From positions 62,001-126,000 of the forward strand of contig NZ_SUKC01000004.1 of NCBI RefSeq assembly GCF_005047635.1: DNA of 64,000 nucleotides. The letters run 5' to 3'. This DNA comes from Arthrobacter sp. CAU 1506 (GTDB lineage: Bacteria > Actinomycetota > Actinomycetes > Actinomycetales > Micrococcaceae). The translations under genes and the position numbers were made by a program. Within the stretch, counting starts at the first letter, position 1. Each line of letters opens with the position of its first letter. Shown here piece after piece: positions 8,662 to 23,109 of this stretch. The notes under the pieces were generated by a model. That model did no database searches and was not told where the DNA came from. It saw nothing but the letters and a program-made list of their open reading frames with translations.

Positions 8662-9243
8662 TCAGCGCGGGTGCGGAAGAAGTCCCATCAGTGAAACGAT
8701 CTCGTCTGCCGCCCGCTGGACATCGTCGTTAACGACGGTGAAATCGAACTCGGGCTCGGCAGCAAGTTCTAGTTTAGCGGTTTCCAGCCGTTGCTGCTGT
8801 TCCTCGGGTGTTTCGGTGCCGCGGCCCACCAGCCGGCGGACCATTTCGTCCCAGCTGGGCGGGGCCAGGAACACGAAGGTGGCGTCCGGCATGGATTCTT
8901 TGACCTGCCGGGCTCCCTGCAGATCGATCTCCAGCAGCACCGACTTGCCGTCGGCCATCGCACGCTCCACGGTGCGGCGCAGCGTGCCGTAACGGTTCCG
9001 CCCGTGTACCACGGCCCATTCCAGCATGTCGCCGGTGGACACCAGCCGGTCGAACTCGTCCGAGCTGACAAAAAAGTAGTGGACGCCGTCCTGCTCACCG
9101 GGGCGCGGCTCGCGGGTGGTGGCGGAGACGGAGAGCCAGACCTCAGGGTAATGGTCGCGGATATAGGTGGAAACGGTACCCTTGCCGACGGCGGTGGGGC
9201 CGGCGAGAACGGTCAGGCGGGGTTTGTCGGACATATCTTCCAT
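8662..9243 (-). CDS. gmk: Guanylate kinase
   Basis: Phosphorylates GMP to GDP with ATP. It has 193 residues, normal for the family, with the P-loop [10 protein letters not shown] (about 13), the GMP-binding stretch [19 protein letters not shown] (about 40-58) and the [13 protein letters not shown] segment. It starts 3 bases after the mihF stop, so it is translated from the same message. A second ATG at 9234 (MSDKPRL), with GGAAG closely upstream, is an alternative start three codons in. Confidence 0.95.
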   Translation of the reverse strand: MEDMSDKPRLTVLAGPTAVGKGTVSTYIRDHYPEVWLSVSATTREPRPGEQDGVHYFFVSSDEFDRLVSTGDMLEWAVVHGRNRYGTLRRTVERAMADGKSVLLEIDLQGARQVKESMPDATFVFLAPPSWDEMVRRLVGRGTETPEEQQQRLETAKLELAAEPEFDFTVVNDDVQRAADEIVSLMGLLPHPR

Positions 9244-9246
9244 CTG

Positions 9247-9564
9247 TTACTGGGATTCCAAGTGGTCAATCAAGGCACGGCGCTGGTGGACGCCGAGGCC
9301 GCGCAGCCGGCGGCTGCGCGCAATGCCGACCGTCTCCATGATGGCGGCGGCTCGGACCTCACCGATGCCCGGCAACGACTCGAGCAGTTCGGCGACCCGC
9401 AGACGGCCGATCGACTCCATCGAAGCGGCCGCCTCGATCACCTCGGCGACGGTCATGGCACCGGACTTCACCTTGGCCTTGATCTCCGCGCGGTCAGCGC
9501 GGGCTGCCGTCGCCTTCAGCCGGGCGGCCGTGCGCTCGCTCTCCGTCAGCGGTCGAAGACCCAC
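9247..9564 (-). CDS. mihF: Integration host factor, actinobacterial type (mIHF)
   Basis: A nucleoid-associated DNA-binding protein unrelated to E. coli IHF, essential in mycobacteria and named for its role in phage integration. The helix-two-turn-helix part LLESLPGIGEVRAAAIME near the C-terminus contacts the DNA backbone. I choose the GTG at 9564 (GLRPLTESERTAAR, 105 residues, the usual length) because GGAGGAGCT lies directly upstream. The open frame reaches 9612 but the extra 16 residues are not conserved. It lies between pyrF and gmk as in other actinobacteria. Confidence 0.92.
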   Translation of the reverse strand: MGLRPLTESERTAARLKATAARADRAEIKAKVKSGAMTVAEVIEAAASMESIGRLRVAELLESLPGIGEVRAAAIMETVGIARSRRLRGLGVHQRRALIDHLESQ

Positions 9565-9628
9565 AGCTCCTCCAGACAATCCGGCCCTCGGACATGCGGG
9601 CCCGGCGGGCACATTTGGGCGTTAACTG

Positions 9629-9634
9629 AACTTA
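9629..9634 (-). promoter_or_regulatory. Possible -10 element for mihF-gmk-rpoZ
   Basis: TAAGTT on the minus strand, about 65 bases before the mihF GTG and just downstream of a hairpin. No clear -35 was seen. It would explain expression of mihF-gmk-rpoZ apart from the pyr operon. Confidence 0.3.
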
Positions 9635-9644
9635 CCAGAAGCGC

Positions 9645-9688
9645 ACCGCTCCGGCTCGGGCCCGAGCGGGACCCGGAGCCGGAGCGGT
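9645..9688 (-). terminator. Hairpin between pyrF and mihF
   Basis: A perfect 12-base inverted repeat (ACCGCTCCGGCT / AGCCGGAGCGGT) with a 20-base GC-rich loop. There is no T-run. It lies between the pyrF terminator and the mihF gene, so it may be a second stop signal or a leader structure. Confidence 0.45.
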
Positions 9689-9745
9689 AGCCAAGGCCGT
9701 TGGACGGGATCTGCGCCGCCGGCCGAGTGCCCGGGCCGAAAAGTG

Positions 9746-9775
9746 GTAGCCAGGTCCGGTTCAGGACCTGGCTAC
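9746..9775 (-). terminator. Rho-independent terminator after pyrF
   Basis: A perfect 12-base stem GTAGCCAGGTCC / GGACCTGGCTAC with a 6-base loop, starting 12 bases after the pyrF stop on the minus strand and followed by CACTTTTCGG. It closes the pyr operon. Confidence 0.75.
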
Positions 9776-9787
9776 AGGGCCGACCGT

Positions 9788-10652
9788 TCAGCCTGAGAAG
9801 GCTGCCAGGCCGGCCAGCGTCCGTTCGGTCGCTGCCCGCAGGGCGGCGGTGTCCGGGCCGGCTTTGAGGATGTCCCTGCTGGAGGTCGCCAAGACATTCC
9901 CGACGGCGGTGCCGAAGGCTGCCGCTATGTCGGCGCCGGTGGCTCCCTGGGCGCCCAGGCCGGGAGCCAGCAGCGGCCCGTTGACCGCCGCCAGGTCCAG
10001 TCCCAGCCGTTCCATCACCTCGGCCCGGACCGTGGCGCCGACCACCAGGCCGACCGAGCCCAGCTCGCCAGCCAGGCCGGCGCCCGCGTTGTCGGCAGCG
10101 GCCGCTTCCGCGATCCGCCGGGCCACCGACTCGGCTCCGCCCACGTGCTGCACGCTGGCACCTTCCGGGTTGGAGGTCAGGGCCAGCACGAACACGCCGC
10201 GGCCCGTCGCCGCCGCCAGGTCCAGTGCCGGCCGCAGCGATCCGTAGCCCAGGTACGGGCTGAGGGTGACCGCGTCGGCTGCCAGCGGCGAACCGTCGCG
10301 CAGCCAGGCGTCGGCGTACGCGGCCATGGTGGAGCCGATGTCGCCCCGCTTGGCGTCCGCGATGCTCAGCACCCCAGCCTCGGCCGAGGCCGCCAGCAGC
10401 TTCTCCAGTACCGCCATTCCGGCGGAACCATGCCGCTCGTAGAGCGCCACCTGCGGCTTCAAGGCCGCGGCCTGCTCCCCCACCGCGTCCAGCACGGTGA
10501 GGGAAAAGCGTTCCAGACCACCGGCGTCGTCGTTCAAACCCCAGGCGGAGAGCAGCGACGGGTGCGGGTCGATTCCCACGCACAGCGGCCCGCGGGCCGC
10601 CATCGCCGTCCGCAGCCGCTGACCGAAGCTGGGCAGCGGCCGGGCGTCAGGC

Positions 10653-10660
<8 letters not shown>
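9788..10660 (-). CDS. pyrF: Orotidine 5'-phosphate decarboxylase (type 2)
   Basis: Last step of UMP synthesis: decarboxylates OMP to UMP. The 290-residue length is that of the longer type 2 enzymes found in actinobacteria. The catalytic motif [14 protein letters not shown] (about residue 95-108) holds the Asp-Lys-Asp network. It overlaps the end of carB by 8 bases, so it is translationally coupled, and it is the final gene of the pyr operon before a strong hairpin. Confidence 0.95.
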
Positions 10661-13951
<3,291 letters not shown>

Positions 13952-13952
<1 letters not shown>

Positions 13953-15241
13953 TACTTGCTTTCCTTCGTGGTCTCGGAAGCGGGCTCGGCAGCCGTCTCG
14001 GTGGCGGTCTCAGCGGGGCTCTCAGCAGGGCTCTCGGCGGCGGTCTCAGCGGGGCTCTCGGCGGCGGCCCCGGTTTGGGAGCCGCGGGCATCCATCAGCT
14101 CGGAAAAACGGTCGAACAGGGTCGCCGCGTCGTGCGGCCCGGCGGCCGCCTCCGGATGGAACTGAACGGAAAAGGCGGGGATGTCCAGGCAGGCGAGGCC
14201 CTCCACGACGTCGTCGTTCAGGCAGACGTGGCTGACCTCGACCCGGCCGAAGCGCTCCTCAGGGGCCAGCGTCGGCCCGTCCAGGGGTGCGTCGACGGCG
14301 AAACCGTGGTTCTGCGAGGTGATCTCCACCTTGCCGGTGCGGCGGTCCATCACCGGCACGTTGATGCCGCGGTGGCCGTAGCGCAGTTTGTAGGTGCCAA
14401 AGCCCAGCGCGCGGCCCAGGATCTGGTTGCCGAAGCAGATGCCGAAGAACGGCAGGCCGGCGTCGAGCACCTTGCGCAGCAGCAGCACCTGGCGGTCCGC
14501 GGTGGCGGGGTCGCCGGGCCCATTGGACATGAACATGCCGTCGGGCGAAACAGCTTGGACGTCCTCGAAGGTGGCGGTGGCGGGCAGCACGTGCACCCGG
14601 ATCCCACGCTCGGCGAAGCGGACCGGGGTCATCGCCTTGATGCCCAGATCGAGGGCCGCGACGGTGAACCGCGGCTCGCCCTCCCAGCCGTGGTCTGCCG
14701 GTTCGACGACGTAGGCTTCGGTGACGCTGACCTCTTCGGCCAGCCGGGAGCCTTCCATCGACGGCTGCGCGGTGACCTCGGCTACCAGCTCAGCGGCGGG
14801 GCGGGCCGCAGCCTCGCCGGAGAAGATGCCGGCCTTCATCGCGCCGCGCTCGCGCAGGTGGCGGGTCAGCGCGCGGGTATCCACGCCCTGGATGCCCACG
14901 ATGCCCTGGTTGACCAGTTCGTCGTCCAGGCTGCGCTCGGAGCGCCAGTTGGACGCACGCCGGGCAGGATCGCGGACCACGTAACCGGCCACCCAGATCT
15001 TGCGCGACTCTGCGTCGTCGTCGTTCACTCCGGTGTTGCCGATGTGCGGTGCGGTCTGCACTACCAGCTGGCGGGCGTAGGACGGGTCGGTGATGGTCTC
15101 CTGGTAGCCGGTCATACCGGTGGCGAAGACCGCCTCGCCCAGTGCGGTCCCGCGGGCGCCGTAGCTGCGGCCGCGGAAGGTCCGGCCGTCTTCGAGCACC
15201 AGCAGCGCCGGTGCGGTTGCGGAGGTTGTTTCTGCACTCAC
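13952..15241 (-). CDS. carA: Carbamoyl-phosphate synthase small chain (glutaminase)
   Basis: Glutamine-hydrolysing subunit that feeds ammonia to CarB for pyrimidine and arginine synthesis. The class I amidotransferase domain has the nucleophile loop [12 protein letters not shown] and the FHPEA His/Glu pair. I take the GTG at 15241 ([18 protein letters not shown]) as the start, with AGGAA upstream. The frame runs on to 15364 but that part overlaps the preceding gene and is not family-like. After the normal end (FSELMDARG) there is an odd tail of about 40 residues rich in Ala/Glu/Ser/Thr/Pro (AESPAETA units), partly made by a 21-base DNA repeat 36 bases apart. Confidence 0.95.
14003..14059. repeat. 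21-base direct repeat in the carA 3' tail
   Basis: GGCGGTCTCAGCGGGGCTCT is found at 14003 and again at 14039, 36 bases apart, so the coding unit is 12 residues. It encodes part of the AESPAETA-rich tail of CarA. The in-frame period suggests growth by slippage. Confidence 0.8.
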
Positions 15242-15249
15242 GATGTTTC

Positions 15250-15750
15250 CTAGTCTTCCTGTACGGCGGGTAGGTATGTCTGCAGCTGCGCCAGCAGCGG
15301 TTGTTTTTCGGCGGCCTGCCGGGTGCGGAAGGCGGTGTCGACGTCGCGCTCCCCCAGTTTCCACGTGATCACGGCGAGCCCTTCGGATTCCACGAACTTG
15401 CCCACCATGCCGCTCTCGGTCCGCACGGCGGAGATGGCTTCGGCCGGGATGTAGACGTCGGTGGAGCCGGGACGTTCGATCAGCACGCCGTGTGGATAGG
15501 TCCGCAGCGTGGCCTTGGTCCGGATGCCCAGGCCGTGGACGGCCACACGGTCCAGCCAGTCCCCCGCCGTGGTGGTGACCACGTACATGCCTTCGTAGTA
15601 GCCGAAAGGGTTGGCGGTGTCCGCCGGGATCTGCGGCAGCGGCGCGATGTCCTGCTGGCGTTTGAGCCGGTTCCGCCAGCCCACCGCCACCAGCACAATC
15701 AGCACGACGGCGACGGCGAGCATCACCATGCCGGCTTGGAGTTGGGTCAT
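15250..15750 (-). CDS. Single-pass membrane protein of the pyr operon (Rv1382-like)
   Basis: Conserved actinobacterial protein of unknown function located between pyrC and carA, as in Mycobacterium tuberculosis, where Rv1382 holds the same place. The 166 residues comprise one N-terminal membrane helix (about 7-25, [18 protein letters not shown]), a basic stop-transfer stretch (RNRLKRQQ), and a cytoplasmic beta-rich domain (about 50-155). It is 8 bases from carA and its start is 2 bases from the pyrC stop. Its place in the operon suggests a pyrimidine-linked or membrane-anchoring role, but nothing in the sequence shows one. Confidence 0.85.
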   Translation of the reverse strand: MTQLQAGMVMLAVAVVLIVLVAVGWRNRLKRQQDIAPLPQIPADTANPFGYYEGMYVVTTTAGDWLDRVAVHGLGIRTKATLRTYPHGVLIERPGSTDVYIPAEAISAVRTESGMVGKFVESEGLAVITWKLGERDVDTAFRTRQAAEKQPLLAQLQTYLPAVQED

Positions 15751-15751
15751 C

Positions 15752-17083
15752 TCATCCCTCCTCTGCCGGGCGTGCAGGCGTGTTCAGAGTGCCGTCCAGC
15801 ACGGTGGGGTGTCCATTGAGGAACGTGGCCACCACGCGGCCGGGCAGCTGCCGGCCGGCGAACGGAGAGTTCCTGCCTTTGGTGGCCATGGCCGACGGGT
15901 CCACGGTCCATCGGGCCGCCGGATCCACCAAGGTGATGTTGGCGGCCGAGCCGGTTGCCAGCGGCTGGCCCTGTCCGGTCAACCGGCCGATCCGGGCCGG
16001 CATCGCTGAGGTGATCCGGGCGAAGTCGGCCCAGCCGATCAGCCCGGATTCGATCATGGTGTGCTGCACCACGGACAGCGCGGTTTCCAGGCCGGTCATG
16101 CCCATCGCGGCCTGCGCCCACTCGCACTCCTTGGCTTCGGACGGGTGCGGCGCGTGGTCGGTGCCGATCACGTCGATGGTGCCGTCGGCCAGGCCGGCCC
16201 GCAGCGCCTGCACGTCCTCGTCGGTGCGCAGCGGCGGGTTGACCTTGTAGACCGGATCGTAGCTGCGTACCAGCTCGTCGGTCAGCCACAGGTGGTGCGG
16301 CGTGACCTCGGCGGTGACCTTGATGCCGCGGGCCTTGGCCCAGCGAATGATCTCCACCGATCCGGCCGTCGAGACGTGGCAGACGTGCAGCCGCGAATCC
16401 ACGTGCTGGGCCAGCAGCACGTCGCGGGCGATGATGCTCTCCTCGGCCACGGCCGGCCAGCCGGTCATCCCCAGCACCGCCGAAACGGTGCCTTCGTTCA
16501 TCTGGGCCCCGTCGGTCAGCCGCGGCTCCTGCGCATGCTGGGCGATCACGCCGTCGAACGCCTTGACGTATTCCAGCGCACGGCGCATCAGCACCGGATC
16601 GGAAACGCAGATGCCGTCGTCGGAGAACACCCGGACCCGGGCGCGGGAATCGGCCATGGCGCCCAGTTCGGCCAGCCGTTCGCCGGCCAGCCCCACGGTC
16701 ACTGCGCCCACCGGGCGGACGTCGGCCCAGCCGGCGGTGCGGCCCAGGGTGTACACCTGCTCGACGACGCCGGCGGTGTCCGCCACCGGCGACGAGTTCG
16801 CCATCGCGTGCACCGCGGTGAAGCCACCCAGGGCTGCGGCGCGCGTGCCGGTCTCCACCGTCTCCGCATCCTCGCGCCCCGGCTCGCGCAGGTGGGTGTG
16901 CAGGTCCACCATGCCGGGCAGCGCAATCAGCCCGTCGGCGTCCACCACGACGGCGCCTGCCGCGCTGAGCGCGCTGCCGACCTCGGCGATCTTGCCGTCG
17001 CGGACCAGCAGATCGGCATGGTCCCCGCCGGTCAGCGAGGCTCCCCGGATCAGGTAGCTGGGCTGGGTGCTGAACTCGGTCAC
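15752..17083 (-). CDS. pyrC: Dihydroorotase
   Basis: Third step of pyrimidine synthesis, closing carbamoyl aspartate to dihydroorotate. This is a class I amidohydrolase of 443 residues with the metal-binding [13 protein letters not shown] (about 61-73), a later His in HVSTAGS and the catalytic GTDHAPH. I place the start at GTG 17083 ([14 protein letters not shown]), preceded by CAGGAGGCCAA. It shares GTGA with the pyrB stop. The frame continues upstream to 17536, but that stretch is only an out-of-frame reading of pyrB. Confidence 0.95.
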   Translation of the reverse strand: MTEFSTQPSYLIRGASLTGGDHADLLVRDGKIAEVGSALSAAGAVVVDADGLIALPGMVDLHTHLREPGREDAETVETGTRAAALGGFTAVHAMANSSPVADTAGVVEQVYTLGRTAGWADVRPVGAVTVGLAGERLAELGAMADSRARVRVFSDDGICVSDPVLMRRALEYVKAFDGVIAQHAQEPRLTDGAQMNEGTVSAVLGMTGWPAVAEESIIARDVLLAQHVDSRLHVCHVSTAGSVEIIRWAKARGIKVTAEVTPHHLWLTDELVRSYDPVYKVNPPLRTDEDVQALRAGLADGTIDVIGTDHAPHPSEAKECEWAQAAMGMTGLETALSVVQHTMIESGLIGWADFARITSAMPARIGRLTGQGQPLATGSAANITLVDPAARWTVDPSAMATKGRNSPFAGRQLPGRVVATFLNGHPTVLDGTLNTPARPAEEG

Positions 17084-18084
17084 TTGGCCTCCTGGGCGGC
17101 GGTCGGTGCGGGGGCGGCGGACGCGGTGCCGCCGGAAAGCAGAAGGTAGAGGGTGGCCATCCGGACGGCCACGCCGTTCCGGACCTGGTCCAGCACGGTG
17201 GAGCGCGGCGAGTCGGCTGCCGCCGAGGAGATTTCCAGTCCGCGGTTCATCGGGCCGGGGTGCATGATGATGGTGCCGTCGCGGCCGGAGGCGTCCAGCG
17301 CTGCCAGCCGGAGGTCGTTGAAGCCCCAGCGGCTGGAGTACTCCTGCGTGGACGGGAAGTAGGCGGCGTTCATCCGCTCGCCCTGCACCCGCAGCATCAT
17401 CACGGCGTCGGTTCCCGCGGCCAGCGTGGCGTCCAGGTCGTAGCTGATGGTGCACGGCCAGTCGCGGCTGCCCACCGGCAGCAGCGTGGGCGGCGCCACC
17501 ATGGTCACGTCGGCGCCCAGCGTACGCAGCAGCCACAGGTTGGAGCGGGCCACCCGGGAGTGCAGGATGTCGCCGACAATGGCCACCTTCATGCCGGCCA
17601 GGTCGGTCCCGGTGGAGGCGGTGCCGTTGAGCTTGGCCCAGGTGCGCCGGAGCGTGAACGCGTCCAGCAGCGCCTGGGTGGGGTGCTCGTGCGTGCCGTC
17701 GCCGGCATTGACCACGGCGGCGTCGATCCAGCCGGAGCCGGCCAGCCGCGCCGGCGCCCCGGAGGCCCAGTGCCTGATCACGACGGCGTCGGCGCCCATC
17801 GCCTCCAGGGTCTGGGCGGTGTCCTTGAGCGATTCGCCCTTGGACACCGAGGATCCCTTGGCGGCGAAGTTGATCACGTCGGCCGAGAGCCGCTTGGCGG
17901 CAGCCTCAAAGGAGATCCGGGTGCGGGTGGAGTCCTCAAAGAAGAGGTTGACCACGGTACGGCCGCGAAGCACCGGGAGTTTCTTGACCTCGCGCAGCGA
18001 CACGGCGGACATTTCCTCGGCAGTGTCCAGGATCTGCACCGCGTCCGACTTGGCCAGGTCCGCGGTGGACAGCAGATGTTTCAT
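17080..18084 (-). CDS. pyrB: Aspartate carbamoyltransferase catalytic chain
   Basis: Joins carbamoyl phosphate and aspartate. The 334 residues carry the carbamoyl-phosphate motif [13 protein letters not shown] (about 50), the HPTQALLDA motif (about 135) and the C-terminal HPGPMNRG aspartate site. No pyrI regulatory chain is present, so it is probably regulated through PyrR rather than by allostery. Its ATG overlaps the pyrR stop (ATGA) and its stop overlaps pyrC (GTGA). The C-terminus has a short Ala/Pro-rich tail. Confidence 0.96.
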   Translation of the reverse strand: MKHLLSTADLAKSDAVQILDTAEEMSAVSLREVKKLPVLRGRTVVNLFFEDSTRTRISFEAAAKRLSADVINFAAKGSSVSKGESLKDTAQTLEAMGADAVVIRHWASGAPARLAGSGWIDAAVVNAGDGTHEHPTQALLDAFTLRRTWAKLNGTASTGTDLAGMKVAIVGDILHSRVARSNLWLLRTLGADVTMVAPPTLLPVGSRDWPCTISYDLDATLAAGTDAVMMLRVQGERMNAAYFPSTQEYSSRWGFNDLRLAALDASGRDGTIIMHPGPMNRGLEISSAAADSPRSTVLDQVRNGVAVRMATLYLLLSGGTASAAPAPTAAQEAK

Positions 18085-18677
18085 GCGCTGAAATCCTCGA
18101 TGACTACCTCGTCGGCGGCCGGGCTGCCGTTGTTCGTATCGATTTCGGCGAGCCGGACCCGGACCTTCTCCACCGAGGACGTGGGCAGGTTCTTGCCCAC
18201 GTGGTCGGCCCGGATCGGCAGCTCGCGGTGCCCGCGGTCCACCAGGACGGCCAGCCGGACAATCCGCGGCCTGCCCAGGTCCACCAGGGCGTCCAGCGCC
18301 GCGCGGATGGTGCGGCCGGAGTAGAGCACGTCGTCCACCAGCACCACGACCTTGTCGTCAATTCCGGCTGCCGGCAGCTGGGTGGGCAGCGGCGTACGCG
18401 TGGGGTGACGGCGGAGGTCGTCGCGGAACATAGTCACGTCCAGCTGGCCGATGATGTCTTCGGCAGCGACGGAAGGATCGGCGGCGGCGATCTTGTCGGC
18501 CAGCCGGCGGGCCAGCGGGTAACCGCGGCGCGGAATGCCCAACAGGACCAAATCTTGGGACCCCTTGTTCGCCTCGAGGATCTCGTGGGCGATGCGGGTC
18601 AATGCGCGGTTAATGTCCGCTTCGGCAAGTACAACTCGCGACGATGCCGGCTGTTGCGCCGGTGAGTCGGTGTTCAT
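18081..18677 (-). CDS. pyrR: Pyrimidine operon regulator PyrR / uracil phosphoribosyltransferase
   Basis: UMP-sensing RNA-binding regulator of the pyr genes, with a PRPP-binding fold. The motif [19 protein letters not shown] (about 110-128) is the phosphoribosyltransferase loop. The start is the ATG at 18677 (NTDSPAQQP), 198 residues, with GGAAGGAGG upstream; the frame extends to 18746 without support. It heads pyrR-pyrB-pyrC-membrane protein-carA-carB-pyrF. Its own leader carries a PyrR-binding hairpin overlapping the ribosome site, which suggests translational self-control as described for Mycobacterium smegmatis. Confidence 0.95.
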   Translation of the reverse strand: MNTDSPAQQPASSRVVLAEADINRALTRIAHEILEANKGSQDLVLLGIPRRGYPLARRLADKIAAADPSVAAEDIIGQLDVTMFRDDLRRHPTRTPLPTQLPAAGIDDKVVVLVDDVLYSGRTIRAALDALVDLGRPRIVRLAVLVDRGHRELPIRADHVGKNLPTSSVEKVRVRLAEIDTNNGSPAADEVVIEDFSA

Positions 18678-18685
18678 ATTTTGCC

Positions 18686-18720
18686 GCCTCCTTCCCCGCC
18701 TCACTGGACGGAATTTAAAG
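18686..18720 (-). promoter_or_regulatory. PyrR-binding loop in the pyr operon leader
   Basis: On the minus strand the leader reads TTTAAATTCC, GTCCAGTGAGGC, GGGGAAGGAGG. The core TCCAGTGAGGC (18698-18708) closely matches the conserved PyrR-binding loop known from Bacillus (TCCAGAGAGGCT). TTCC/GGAA and G/C pairs can close the hairpin with an internal bulge. The 3' arm is the Shine-Dalgarno region of pyrR. UMP-bound PyrR would hide that site and lower translation of the operon. No terminator hairpin follows, which argues against transcription attenuation. Confidence 0.75.
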
Positions 18721-18736
18721 GTTGCTTGCGCCCTCA

Positions 18737-18742
18737 AAATTA
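18737..18742 (-). promoter_or_regulatory. Likely -10 of the pyr operon promoter
   Basis: TAATTT on the minus strand, about 60 bases upstream of the pyrR ATG. Transcription from about 18730 would include the whole PyrR-binding loop in the leader. No convincing -35 was seen. Confidence 0.4.
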
Positions 18743-18880
18743 CCACGGTCGGCGCGGCCCGGCCGCTTCATGACAGCCGCACGACGGCGATCCGGGGCCG
18801 ATGTGGGCAACCTCACCGGGCGGCGGACTCAGCATCCGCCGCCGGCACATCCATTGGCGGGACAGAGGTCCGGAGCGGGC

Positions 18881-18952
18881 GGAGACTCTTCGCATAAGCC
18901 GGAACCCGACGGCATCGGAGACCCTACGCACAACCGCAACCCGACGACGGCG
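18881..18952. repeat. Imperfect tandem duplication, 36-base unit
   Basis: Two adjacent units, each starting GGAGAC and containing ACGCA/TCGCA and AACCCGAC, lie between nusB and pyrR just before the nusB terminator. No reading frame of interest crosses them. Confidence 0.55.
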
Positions 18953-18984
18953 GGTGCCCCAGCAAAGTGGGCACCCGCCGTCGT
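18944..18984 (-). terminator. Strong hairpin after nusB
   Basis: A perfect 16-base stem (ACGACGGCGGGTGCCC and its complement) with a 9-base loop, 28 bases past the nusB stop. It separates the aro-efp-nusB run from the pyr operon. No T-run follows, which is common for actinobacterial terminators. Confidence 0.8.
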
Positions 18985-19012
18985 ACGTGGGGATGGTGGC
19001 TGAACAGGTACC

Positions 19013-19432
19013 TCAGGCCAGCAGCGTGGGCTTAAGCTGCTGCAACCGGCCCAACAGGCCGTTGACGAAGGACGGCGACTCGTCCGTCGACAGGGTCTTG
19101 GCCAGCTCCACGGCTTCGCTCACCGCAACACCGTCGGGCACGTCGTCGTTGTAGAGCAGCTCCCACGAGCCGACGCGCAGGATGATGCGGTCCACTGCGG
19201 GCATCCGGTCAAGGGTCCAGCCCTGGGCGTAGGTGGCCAGGAACTCGTCGATGGTGGGCTGCAGAGCGGCGACCCCCTCCACGATCTGAGCCGTGTAGGG
19301 ATTGATCACCTGGTCCGTCTTGTCCCGTCCGGCCAGAGCCTCGGCGGCACTCACGCCACGCTGCTCGGCTTCAAAGAGGACGTCGACGGCCCTGCGGCGG
19401 GCCTTGCCGCGGGCTGAAGTAGGGGCACTCAC
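19013..19432 (-). CDS. nusB: Transcription antitermination factor NusB
   Basis: RNA-binding helical protein that joins NusE (S10) on boxA to drive rRNA antitermination. The 139 residues include ARRRAVDVLFEAEQRG at the N-terminus and the C-terminal VAVSEAVELAKTLSTDESPSFVNGLLG in split form, both family signatures. The start is GTG at 19432, overlapping the efp stop by one base (TAGTG). A strong hairpin follows it. Confidence 0.95.
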   Translation of the reverse strand: MSAPTSARGKARRRAVDVLFEAEQRGVSAAEALAGRDKTDQVINPYTAQIVEGVAALQPTIDEFLATYAQGWTLDRMPAVDRIILRVGSWELLYNDDVPDGVAVSEAVELAKTLSTDESPSFVNGLLGRLQQLKPTLLA

Positions 19433-19995
19433 TAGTCGTTGACTCGTCCCAGGTAGTCGCCGGAGCGGGTGTCGACCTTGACCTTGGTGCCGGTCTCCAG
19501 GAACAGCGGGACCTGGATCTGGTAGCCGGTCTCCACGGTGGCGGGTTTGGTGCCGCCGGTGGAGCGGTCGCCCTGCAGGCCGGGCTCGGTGTAGGTGATC
19601 TCCATGACCACGGAGGCCGGCAGCTCGATGTAGAGCGGGGTGCCGTCGTGCATGGCGATGTTGACCTTGATGTTTTCCAGCAGGAAGTTCTCGTCGTCGC
19701 CGACCACGGCGCCGGGAACGGTGACCTGGTCGTAGTCCTGCACGTCCATGAAGACGAAGTCGTCGCCATCCTTGTACAAGTAGGTGTAATCGCGGCGGTC
19801 CACCGTGGCGGTTTCGATCTTCAGGCCGGCGTTGAAGGTCTTGTCCTGGATCTTGCCGCTGACGACATTCTTGATCTTGGTGCGCACGAACGCGCCGCCC
19901 TTGCCCGGCTTCACATGCTGGAACTCAATGACGTTCCACAGCTGGCCGTCCAGTTTCAGCACGGTGCCGTTCTTGATGTCGTTGGTTGTGGCCAC
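19432..19995 (-). CDS. efp: Translation elongation factor P
   Basis: Rescues ribosomes stalled at proline stretches. It has 187 residues with the three beta-barrel domains. The tip loop reads [11 protein letters not shown] with Lys32 at the apex. No modification enzyme gene (epmA/epmB or earP) lies near. The start is GTG at 19995. A likely -10 (TAGAAT) sits 73 bases upstream. Coupled to nusB. Confidence 0.96.
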   Translation of the reverse strand: MATTNDIKNGTVLKLDGQLWNVIEFQHVKPGKGGAFVRTKIKNVVSGKIQDKTFNAGLKIETATVDRRDYTYLYKDGDDFVFMDVQDYDQVTVPGAVVGDDENFLLENIKVNIAMHDGTPLYIELPASVVMEITYTEPGLQGDRSTGGTKPATVETGYQIQVPLFLETGTKVKVDTRSGDYLGRVND

Positions 19996-20067
19996 AGTTT
20001 CACTTTCGTCGATGATGGCGGGCCGCCAGCGGAAGGTCCGCCCGGCCCGGAGCGAAGTCCAGCAGAC

Positions 20068-20073
20068 ATTCTA
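20068..20073 (-). promoter_or_regulatory. Possible -10 for efp-nusB
   Basis: TAGAAT on the minus strand in the 246-base aroB-efp gap. No clear -35. The rest of the gap holds two copies of CGGTGGGTGCGGGAG about 36 bases apart and nothing else recognisable. Confidence 0.35.
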
Positions 20074-20241
20074 CCTGCTGACGGCCTGCCCGCCCCAAGC
20101 GCTCGGCGTCCCCCGGATCGATGCCGCCGGAGCCGGTGGGTGCGGGAGGCCTGATGGAGTCCCCGGGGACGGTGGGTGCGGGAGCCAGCAGCAGGGCATG
20201 TCCTTCAGGGCAGTACTCGCCGCCGCCCCGGAGGCAACGGC

Positions 20242-21877
<1,636 letters not shown>

Positions 21878-21878
<1 letters not shown>

Positions 21879-23077
21879 TACTGGCCGATCGAATCCAGCG
21901 ACTCCGGAATGGCCGCCAGATAGGACCGCAGGTTGCGTGCCGTCTCGGCCACGGAGTCGCCGCCGAACTTCTCGGTGACGGCCTGGGCCAGCACCAAGGC
22001 CACCATTGCCTCGGCGACGACGCCGGACGCCGGCACTGCGCAGACATCGGAACGCTGGTGGTGGGCTTTCGCCGGCTCGCCGGTGCTCACATCGATGGTG
22101 GCCAGCGCGCGAGGCACCGTGGCAATCGGCTTCATGGCCGCGCGAACGCGCAGGGTCTCGCCAATGCTCATGCCGCCTTCGATGCCGCCGGCGCGATTGG
22201 TGGCGCGCACAATGGTGCCGTTCTCGTCGCGGACGATTTCGTCATGGGCGGCGGATCCACGGCGGGCGGCGGTGAGGAAGCCGTCGCCGACCTCCACGCC
22301 CTTGATCGCCTGGATGCCCATCAGGGCGGCGGCCAGGCGTGCGTCCAGCCGTCGGTCCCAGTGCACGTAGCTGCCCAGGCCCGGCGGCAGCCCGTAGGCC
22401 AGCACCTCGACCACGCCGCCCAGGGTTTCGCCTTCCTTGTGCGCCTGGTCCACTTCCTGCACCATGGCCAAGGAGGTCTCGGCGTCGAAGCAGCGCAGCG
22501 GATCTTCGTCCAGGGCCAGGACGTCGTCCGGCACCGGAAGCCGGCTGCCTTCGGGCACCGAGACGCGGCCGACGGCGGTGGTGTGGCTGACCAGCCGGAT
22601 GCCCAGCGCGGAGAGGAACTTCGCGGCCACAGTTCCCAGGGCTACACGCGCAGCTGTCTCGCGGGCGCTGGCGCGTTCCAGCACCGGACGGGCTTCGTGG
22701 AAGCCGTATTTCTGCATGCCGGTGAAGTCTGCGTGGCCTGGCCGCGGCCGGGTCAGCGGGGCGTTGCGGGCCAGGTCCTCCAGCTGCGCAGGGTCGACCG
22801 GGTCGGCGGACATGACGGTTTCCCACTTGGGCCATTCGGTGTTGGCCACTTCGATGGCAACCGGACCGCCCTGGGTCAGGCCGTGGCGGACGCCGCCCAC
22901 CAGGGTGACCTCGTCCTGTTCGAATTTCATCCGGGCGCCGCGGCCGTAGCCCAGACGCCGCCGCGCCAGCGCATCCTGCACCTCGGCTGCGGTCAGCTCG
23001 ACGCCGGCGGGGACGCCTTCGATAATTCCTACCAGGGCCGGACCATGGGATTCACCGGCGGTTAACCAACGCAACAT
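21878..23077 (-). CDS. aroC: Chorismate synthase
   Basis: Forms chorismate from EPSP using reduced FMN. The start [17 protein letters not shown] at 23077 is the conserved N-terminus; the frame reaches 23098 but the extra 7 residues are unlikely. This gives 399 residues, the usual actinobacterial size. Family signatures such as [14 protein letters not shown] and [17 protein letters not shown] are intact. It overlaps aroK by one base. Confidence 0.97.
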
Positions 23078-23109
23078 GGATTCAATACTGCCATGCATCT
23101 GCGGGCGGT

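Noticed and set aside
17084-17536. N-terminal extension of PyrC
   Set aside because: The extra 151 codons are an out-of-frame reading of pyrB; PyrC starts at the GTG overlapping the pyrB stop.
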